NCBI RefSeq assembly: GCF_027943255.1
Contig: NC_072893.1
Coordinates: forward strand, 44,290,001 to 44,354,000
DNA from: Anastrepha obliqua
Taxonomy: Eukaryota; Arthropoda; Insecta; Diptera; Tephritidae
Length of the DNA: 64,000 bases
Reading direction: 5' to 3'
Shown here: positions 57,881 to 64,000 of the stretch, piece after piece
How the letters are laid out: each line of letters begins with the position of its first letter
Position numbering within the stretch: position 1 is the stretch's first letter
Made by a program: the position numbers and the translations under genes
The notes under the pieces: generated by a model
Database searches by the model: none
Told to the model about the DNA's origin: nothing
Seen by the model: only the letters and a program-made list of their open reading frames with translations

Positions 57881-59126
57881 CAACTAATTAATTTCGTATT
57901 TTTTTTTTTAAATAACCATTTATTTAAGTATAAAAGTGCAAAAATATTTTATTCAAAATATTGTCCATCGGAAGCGGCAACTTTTTCCCATCATTCAGGC
58001 AATTTAAGGATTCCATCCGAAAAAATCTTCTCATCTTTTGCGCCGAGAAAGTCATCAAGCCATTTTTTAATACCTTCAACATTGGTGAACCGTATTCCAG
58101 AAAGGTGATTCTGCATCGACCGAAACAAGTGGTAATCAGAAGGAGCTATGTCTGGTCTATAAGGCGGGTGAGGTAGAATTTTCCATCCGGCATTTCCCAA
58201 ATAATTTTTGACCGGTACTGCAACATGTGGCCGAGCATTGTCATGATGGAAATTCAATTTGTCGTATCTGGTCGCCCATTCTGGCCATTTTTCGGTTATT
58301 GCTTGCTTCAAGCGTATCAATTGTTGCCGGTATAGCTCTCCCGTGATCGACTGGCCCGATTTTAACAGCTTATAGTACAGCACACCCTTCTGATCGGACC
58401 AAATACAGAGCTTTACCTTCAAACCATGAATATTCGGCTTTGGTGTCGATTTGGCTAGTTGGCCTGGCTTCACATATGATCTTTTCCACTTTGGGTTATC
58501 GTAATGAATCCACTTTTCATGGCCAGAGACAATACGATTGTTTTTGTGGCGATTAAGCAGCATTTCAGATATGCCTAATCGTCTCTCAACGTCTCTCGGC
58601 TTCAATTCGTGTGGCACCCAATTTCCTTGTTTGTGAATGTATCCGGCTACTTTTAAACGTTTAGAAATGGCTTGTTGAGTGACTTCCAATGTTTTTCCAA
58701 GTTCCTCTTGAGTTTGACATGGATCTGGATAGAGTAATGCCTCCAATTCTTGGTCTTCAAATTTTTTTGATGGACCTCATCGTTCTTTGTCTTCTATGTC
58801 AAAATCGCCACTTTTAAATCGTGAAAACCACTGTTGACATACTCTAACCTCTGGAGCATATTCAGGATAAGCTTCTGAGAGTAAACGATGTGCTTCTGTT
58901 TCACTTTTCTTTAAATTGAAGAACAAAAGCAAACCTCCCCGCAAATGCTGTTTTGTTGGAACGTACTTTGACATTTTGACTGTGATAAATAATAAAAATA
59001 TTCACTGTGATATATCAAATTTACTTAATTTTTTGACGTGCTTTAACATAGAATAGCTGCCACTGTCAAAATATTGACTACATAAATAGATATGAGGTTA
59101 GTATCAAATACGGAATTAATTAGTTG
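57881..59126 (-). mobile_element. DD34D mariner, second near-complete copy
   Basis: A 1246-base element. The ends caactaattaatttcg and cggaattaattagttg are inverted repeats, with TA at 57879-57880 and 59127-59128. It is about 70% of a kilobase from the mariner at 56024 but has different ends and belongs to another lineage. The transposase gene is on the minus strand and broken. Confidence 0.85.
57948..58974 (-). pseudogene. DD34D mariner transposase with two stops and altered first aspartate
   Basis: A single minus-strand frame starts M-S-K-Y-V-P-T-K-Q-H-L at 58974. It runs through the helix-turn-helix (W-F-S-R-F-K-S-G-D-F), K-K-F-E-D-Q-E-L, W-V-P-H-E-L-K-P-R-D and the catalytic domain to A-S-D-G-Q-Y-F-E near 57950. 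Stops are TGA at 58777-58779 and TGA just after K-L-P-E (57991-57993, where C-G-A for arginine is expected). The first catalytic aspartate is histidine (S-G-H-E-K-W, about 58528). The second (H-D-N-A-R-P-H) and third (A-P-S-D) are intact, with 34 residues between. Apart from these changes it is full length, so it is a fairly young relic. Confidence 0.85.
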
Positions 59127-59128
59127 TA

Positions 59129-60455
59129 CACCCGATACAAAATATTTAGATTACTTGAATACTTGGATCAAATGAATTATATTTATAAAAAAATTATTTT
59201 CCCTATTTTTCTAATTTATGAATTAAAGAAACAAAAATTGGAAAGAATTCGAAGGTGCAAATGGAAATCTCGCATCGCATGCCCAGCTAAAACTGCACCG
59301 AACGAGTGTGAAAGAAAGTCATCAAAAGTCTTGCACCAAAAAATGTAAAACATTTTATTAAAGAAAATTTATTTAGTTGGAGTAACAAATGCTTTGGTCA
59401 AGTGACACCGAGAAACCAACGCCGATGTGGTGACAACAATAAAGAAGCAACGAAAAAGTTTCACAAAACAGCTGTTGGGAGTGTTACCGGTGGCAATTTT
59501 CTGAAGTAGTTATCTCTTTGCGTGCTTTATTACCTAACAGCAATGACAACAGTAAAGAAAAAAAGAAATAAATAAAACAACAAGCAAATAATAAACCAAA
59601 AACCAATGGGTATCGCGGTGTCAGGTGTTGAAATGTGGCCGTAAGCAATGTGGCCACTCGAACTGTTAAAAATGCTGCTGGGCGTGGCGTGACAGATATT
59701 TCAACGAAAGAGCAATACTACACAGCTTTGCGTGTCGCCAGGAGGCAGTGAGAAATGTAACATTCGGACTACTCGTAAAAGGAAATAAGAAAAAATTCAC
59801 CAGAAAATATTTCGGGCAGCCACAACAGAATTTTCAATTCCAGGGGCACGTTACTTAAGCGTAAGCATTGCAACGAAATTCGTGTTGGACATTGATGGAA
59901 ATGTTCTTTTTACAAGGTGCAACAGTAAATAACAAAAAAACAAAAAATCAATTTAACGCTATGACATCGTTTGCAATGTTTCGTACCATCCAAAGTGGTA
60001 AAGAAATGTAGACAGCCACAAATAAATGTTTAGGGACATTTTGCAGTGTCGAATTTTATTGCAACGCGTAAAATCACAGCCAAAGTGGCAAAGCACGAAA
60101 TGTTAGTTTTCTAGTTTATCCTTTTTAGTTGTATGCATGTGCACTTGTGCATGTACTGTGTGTGGACATGTATTTACAATAGATGCATACCAACAAGCAT
60201 TTGCTTGTCGCATACAATTGGGCATAAGCGGTAAAGCAATTTTGAACTTCCACAAAATCAATTTGGCAATTTTTTTAATACCATTTCAATTGCTCAGCAA
60301 TATTTTTGCACCATTAAAATACAATGTTAGTTGTCGTCGCACACATGAATGACAACAACTATTGGCTTGGTCGTAGAGGAACATGCTTGATGACAACGCT
60401 CATCTATCCCATACTTTTTATTCGATTTTGTTTTGCATAGAAAGTGAAGCTCTTC
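59129..60455. other. no recognisable feature
   Basis: Unassigned, of moderate complexity. Short ORFs without motifs. No repeats recognised. Confidence 0.45.
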
Positions 60456-60458
60456 ATA

Positions 60459-61744
60459 CAGGGTGCTTATTGGAAAATGGCGTACCAGCTCAGATGTTTC
60501 ATATTTTTAGTTTTTTTTTTTATTGAAAAGTGCGCATAAAATTAGCTTACAACGTAAATCGTATAAGCTAACGAGTGATTTTTTAGCTATTATCTTTTTA
60601 AACAGTTGGTTTTATTATAAAAATGCGTGTTCTGTCAAGAAAGTTTATCGCGCGCTTCTTCCTTTTTATGGTCAGTTTAATCGACCCACTGAAGCGGCTA
60701 TTCGAGCTATTATGACTAAATTTAAAACCAAATTTACATTATTGGACATCAAACCACCAACACGCTTACGTACAGTGCGAACTGAAGAAATTATCGCAGC
60801 TGATGATGACCATCAACTATCGATTTGTCGCCGTTCGCAGCAAATGGGCCTCTGTTACTCAACAACGTGGAAAATTTTGCGAAAGGATTTAGGTGTGAAG
60901 CCTTTGAAAATACAGCTGGTGCAAGAATTAAAGCCGAACGACCTACCGCAACGCAGAATTTTTGGTGAATGTGCTCTTGGAAAGTTAGCCGAAGATCCAC
61001 TTTTTTATCGAAAATTTGTGTTCAGCGACGAAGTTCATTTTTGGATCAATGGGTACGTAAATAAGCAGAATTGTCGATTTTGGAGTAAAGATCAGCCGGA
61101 AGAATTGCAAGAGCTACCAATGTATCCAAAAAAGGTCACAGTTTGGTGCGGTTTATAGGCTGGAGATATCATTGGACTGTACTTCTTCAAAGATGCTGCG
61201 AATCGTAACGTAACTGTGAATGGTGAGCGCTACCGTGAAATGATATCCAACTTTTTTTTGCCCAAAATGCAAGAGCTTGACTTGCATGACATGTGGTTTC
61301 AGCCAGACGGTGCCACATGTCACATGTCACACAGCACGCGCAACAATGGACTTGTTGAGAGGCGAGTTCGGTGAACATTTTATTTCACGTTCGGGACCTG
61401 TCAATTGGCCACCCAGATCGTGCGATATAACGCCTTTAGATTATTTTTTGTGGGGCGATGTTAAAGCTCATATCTATTCAGACTAGCCTGCTTCAATTAA
61501 GGCATTGGAAGACAACATTAAAGCATTTATTAACATTGGAAAGAGTATGCCAAAATTAAACTAAGCGGATGGGCCATTTGAAGCGCAGTCGCGGTCAACA
61601 TTTGCATGAAATAGTCTTCAAACATTAAATTATATGGACTGTACTGTCGATTTAAATAAAAAATTCTTGCATGTTTCTGAATTTTACGTGTGTTTTTTTT
61701 TTTTTTGACAAACTTTCCTATAGCTCTTAAAAAATCAACCCTTT
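60459..61744 (+). mobile_element. DD41D mariner, fourth subfamily (boundaries approximate)
   Basis: The left end cagggtgcttattggaaaa follows TA (60457-60458). The right end is taken at ...ttaaaaaatcaaccctt before TTA, but the two ends do not pair well, so it may be a damaged or recombined copy. It contains one transposase gene on the + strand, broken. Confidence 0.65.
60523..61628 (+). pseudogene. DD41D mariner transposase, broken
   Basis: The frame covers C-S-V-K-K-V-Y-R-A-L-L-P-F-Y-G-Q-F-N-R-P (first helix-turn-helix), P-P-T-R-L-R-T-V-R-T-E-E, S-D-E-V-H-F-W-I-N-G (first aspartate, about 61029) and V-T-V-W-C-G-L. TAG follows at 61156-61158 in place of tryptophan. It continues to F-Q-P-D-G-A-T-C-H (second aspartate, about 61306). 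A tandem 7-base duplication (acatgtc twice, about 61315-61328) then shifts the frame. The shifted frame reads D-L-L-R-G-E-F, S-C-D-I-T-P-L-D-Y-F-L-W-G and, after a TAG near 61483 and another shift, H-L-H-E-I-V-F-K-H, stop 61626-61628. Spacing is DD41D once the duplication is discounted. Confidence 0.8.
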
Positions 61745-61886
61745 TAAGCTTCAGAGTAATTTTAAGAATTTTATTCATCATATTTTATTCATATCACTGT
61801 AGTCATTGTAAGCAAAACCAGTTGAATGTTAGTAATGCATCCATATAAGCAGTTGGCTATGGCGGCCGCATATTTATAATACTTTA
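61745..61886. other. spacer with a SINE head scrap
   Basis: A ggctatggcggccgc piece at about 61856-61870 equals the reversed head of the SINE family. Nothing else is recognised. Confidence 0.4.
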
Positions 61887-62901
61887 AAGGGTGATCCGAT
61901 TGGTGGTACTTTTTCCAATAGCGTTTTTTGACAGATCACGCGTGACTACTGTCAAATTAAAGACATAATTTTTTCAGTATCCATTGACATTTCATCATGG
62001 AATGACTTACGTTTCAACGACTTTTACGAATTTCGTACAATTACGAAAATTTGCACTCTGTGAAAATCTGCGACACTCGAAGACCTCTAAACCTGTGTAG
62101 GACTTTAAGCCATACTAAACATCCTACCGTCAATGTTCCGATCACCTCCCGGTACAACCAGGTTAAGTAAATCGTCGAAAAGGCGGTTGAGCACTAGGCT
62201 CTACATCAGTTACTCTTCACATGCAGTCCGTTAAAAGTTGCATGTACTTTAATCCTCCCCCATTTTTAGCTTAACGACTACGTCAGTAAGCAAAATTGTC
62301 GCATTTGAGATGAAGAGTAATCCGAAGCCATTCAAGAACAGCCATCACTTCCCATGTAAAGAAACGTTTTGTTCGGCCTATGCGCTGGAGGAATCATCAG
62401 CCTATATTTGAAGCCTATAAATTGAAGCCCGTGATCTCCACAAATTTTGATTCCAATAAGACGGTGGACGACGCTACTTGCCATACAGCCCGTGAGCGAT
62501 GCATTTACTGCGTCGTCGTTCCTGTGAGCAATTTATCTCTCGTCGCGGACCAGTGGATTGGCCACCCAGATCGTGTGATATCCCACACTTGGACTTTTAT
62601 TTGTGGGGGTATGTAAAGTCTAAATGTTTTGTGGATAAAACAGCTTCGATTGGGGCATTGAAAGCCAACATTACTAAAGTTATTCACGCGATACCGACCG
62701 ACTCCAGCGAGTCATACAAAATTGGTGTTTACGGATGGCCGAATTACGGCGCAGTTTCTGCCAACATTTGAAAAGGAGTATCTTTGGAAAATAAATGTCC
62801 TGAATGGTGCTACACAAAAGTAGCAAAGATTACCTAATCAATTTGAATTTTCGTTGTTTTATTTCAATTTAAAATCTGGTACTCCTAAATTGATCACCCC
62901 T
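61887..62901 (+). mobile_element. degenerate DD41D mariner, third subfamily, copy 2
   Basis: TA at 61885-61886 and 62902-62903 flank ends aagggtgatccgattgg and ctaaattgatcacccctt. The + strand keeps a damaged start near 61998, D-Y-V-S-K-Q-N-C-R-I near 62280 and D-D-A-T-C-H-T-A near 62470. It also keeps G-P-V-D-W-P-P-R-S-C-D-I-P-H-L-D-F-Y-L-W-G near 62547-62610 (third aspartate) and the tail V-Y-G-W-P-N-Y-G-A-V, stop 62769-62771. Several stops and deletions. Related to 36714-37609. Confidence 0.75.
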
Positions 62902-62990
62902 TAGTTGTATTTATGTAGATTATAATGAAGATTTTGTGATACCTTAGGGCAGGAAATCGTCTATTTATGGTGGGTATTACGCACTTCTAA

Positions 62991-63543
62991 AAGGTTTTCC
63001 AATAAGAGATGTTATTTTGATATTCAAAGAAAAATGCTATTTTTTAATATAAATGATCGGATGTTTATTTCATTAAAAAGAGGAAGATGTGCCGTTAAGA
63101 TTAGAAAATAACATCAGGCAAATTACCACCACGACCACGCTTACAGGACAATATCCTTTATCCTTTTCATGAAATTTTCTTTAACCGAATTGCAAAGCTA
63201 CTGCCTTATTTCCTAGATAGCCTCACGAATTCCACCTTTGAGGTCTTGAATCGACCTGGGGCTGTTGGCGTAGACCTTCTCTTTCACGTGGCCCCAAAGA
63301 AGAAAGTCACAAGGTGTTAAATCACAAAGATCTCGAAGAGCAATTGTGATCACCACTTCGAGAGATAACACAGTCCGGAAACGTTTCCCGTAAAAGATCA
63401 ATGGTTTCGTTGCTTGTGTGTCACGTAGCGCCATTTTGTTGAAAATGAACGTTGTCCAAATCAATACCACCTCATTCCGGCCATAAAAAATTGTTAATCA
63501 TCTCTCAACACATCTAGATAACACCTGTTATTGGAAAATCCTT
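62991..63543 (-). mobile_element. internally deleted DD41D mariner, second subfamily, copy 2
   Basis: It has the same structure and deletion junction as 25331-25885, on the minus strand. The ends aaggttttccaataag and ...cttattggaaaatcctt-type repeats are eroded. The frame 63470-63213 shows C-D-L-T-P-C-D-F-L-L-W-G with the third aspartate and V-K-E-K-V-Y-A-N-S-P-R-S-I-Q. The second-aspartate motif (D-G-A-T-C-H-T) is changed beyond use near 63430. Dead. Confidence 0.75.
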
Positions 63544-64000
63544 TGCAATGTCTTTAATTAAATCGTGGATATCTTCATTTATACGAATTGGAACTTCGGG
63601 CGCATAGTGTTTTTTTTTTTTTGTTTTGCAGTATAAAAAGCTCTTGGAGTACATTTTATGATAGCCCTGTATCTACAAAGTTTACTCGCAATTGATTTTC
63701 AATTTATTTCGATCAGTACAACAACTAAGGCACAACTAATTTTGACTATAAATTTTATGCCACACTAAATTCGTTTCATCATAAAATTTATACTGTCCAT
63801 AAAAGATACGCGCGCCCTGTATTCGTTATTTATACAACTTTATGAATATTCACTTGCACGAATGTCTGAATCTATACACTACAGCATCCATTCATTTTAT
63901 TCGATTGTTCGCACATGTTGCACAATTGAAAGCACAATTTTAGTGAGCGCGAAAAATTGCTGAAAGAAGCTACAGAAACAAGCACAAAAAAGAAGGGCAA
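63544..64000. other. no recognisable feature
   Basis: Unassigned sequence to the right edge. Confidence 0.45.

Overview
This is a 64 kb stretch of AT-rich nuclear DNA from an insect, most likely a higher fly and probably a tephritid fruit fly. The case rests on many mariner elements whose catalytic triad has DD41D spacing (the rosa type, first described from Ceratitis rosa and other tephritids), on a CAG/CAA-rich glutamine-repeat exon, and on fly-type non-LTR retrotransposon and Harbinger remnants. The species cannot be named from the sequence.

Only one convincing host coding segment is visible: the terminal exon at 3613-4892 (+). It encodes a low-complexity, proline- and glutamine-rich tail with tyrosine motifs, a proline-rich SH3-type motif and a C-terminal PDZ-type T-E-V end. 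It begins at a clear splice acceptor and is followed by a 3' UTR with poly(A) signals. The rest of that gene lies outside the window or is not recognisable in it.

Most other recognisable features are dead transposons. Region 1-480 holds a mariner 3' half. Region 1.6-3.1 kb holds a miniature mariner, a tRNA-like head and a LINE 3' end. Region 6.4-14.2 kb holds several miniature elements (TTAA type, Tc1-like, long-TIR type). Region 16.3-17.3 kb holds a 5'-truncated LINE with its target duplication. Region 21.6-26.6 kb is a cluster of a SINE, three DD41D elements and LINE fragments. Region 28.4-33.8 kb holds a miniature mariner, a long non-autonomous TTAA element, a LINE ORF1-like relic, a DD34D mariner and a SINE. 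Region 35.6-38.4 kb holds two SINEs, a DD41D element and a foldback element. Region 42.7-49.1 kb holds a long non-autonomous element, a LINE with an opposite-strand insert, a deleted mariner, and a Harbinger relic with a DD41D copy joined to it. Region 50.6-53.8 kb is a nested jockey-like LINE carrying a LOA-like LINE and a mariner. Region 55.2-59.1 kb is an AT-rich tandem array split by a complete mariner, followed by a second mariner. Region 60.4-63.5 kb holds three further DD41D elements.

Every transposase recognised here carries stops, frameshifts, deletions or a replaced catalytic residue, so none looks able to move by itself. The long intervals between elements show no recognisable genes and are probably intronic or intergenic DNA. 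The most informative structures are the nested LINE, where removing the insert exactly rejoins a conserved reverse transcriptase motif, the miniature elements that share one internal-deletion junction, the split tandem array, and the foldback element with repeated CAGCTG motifs.
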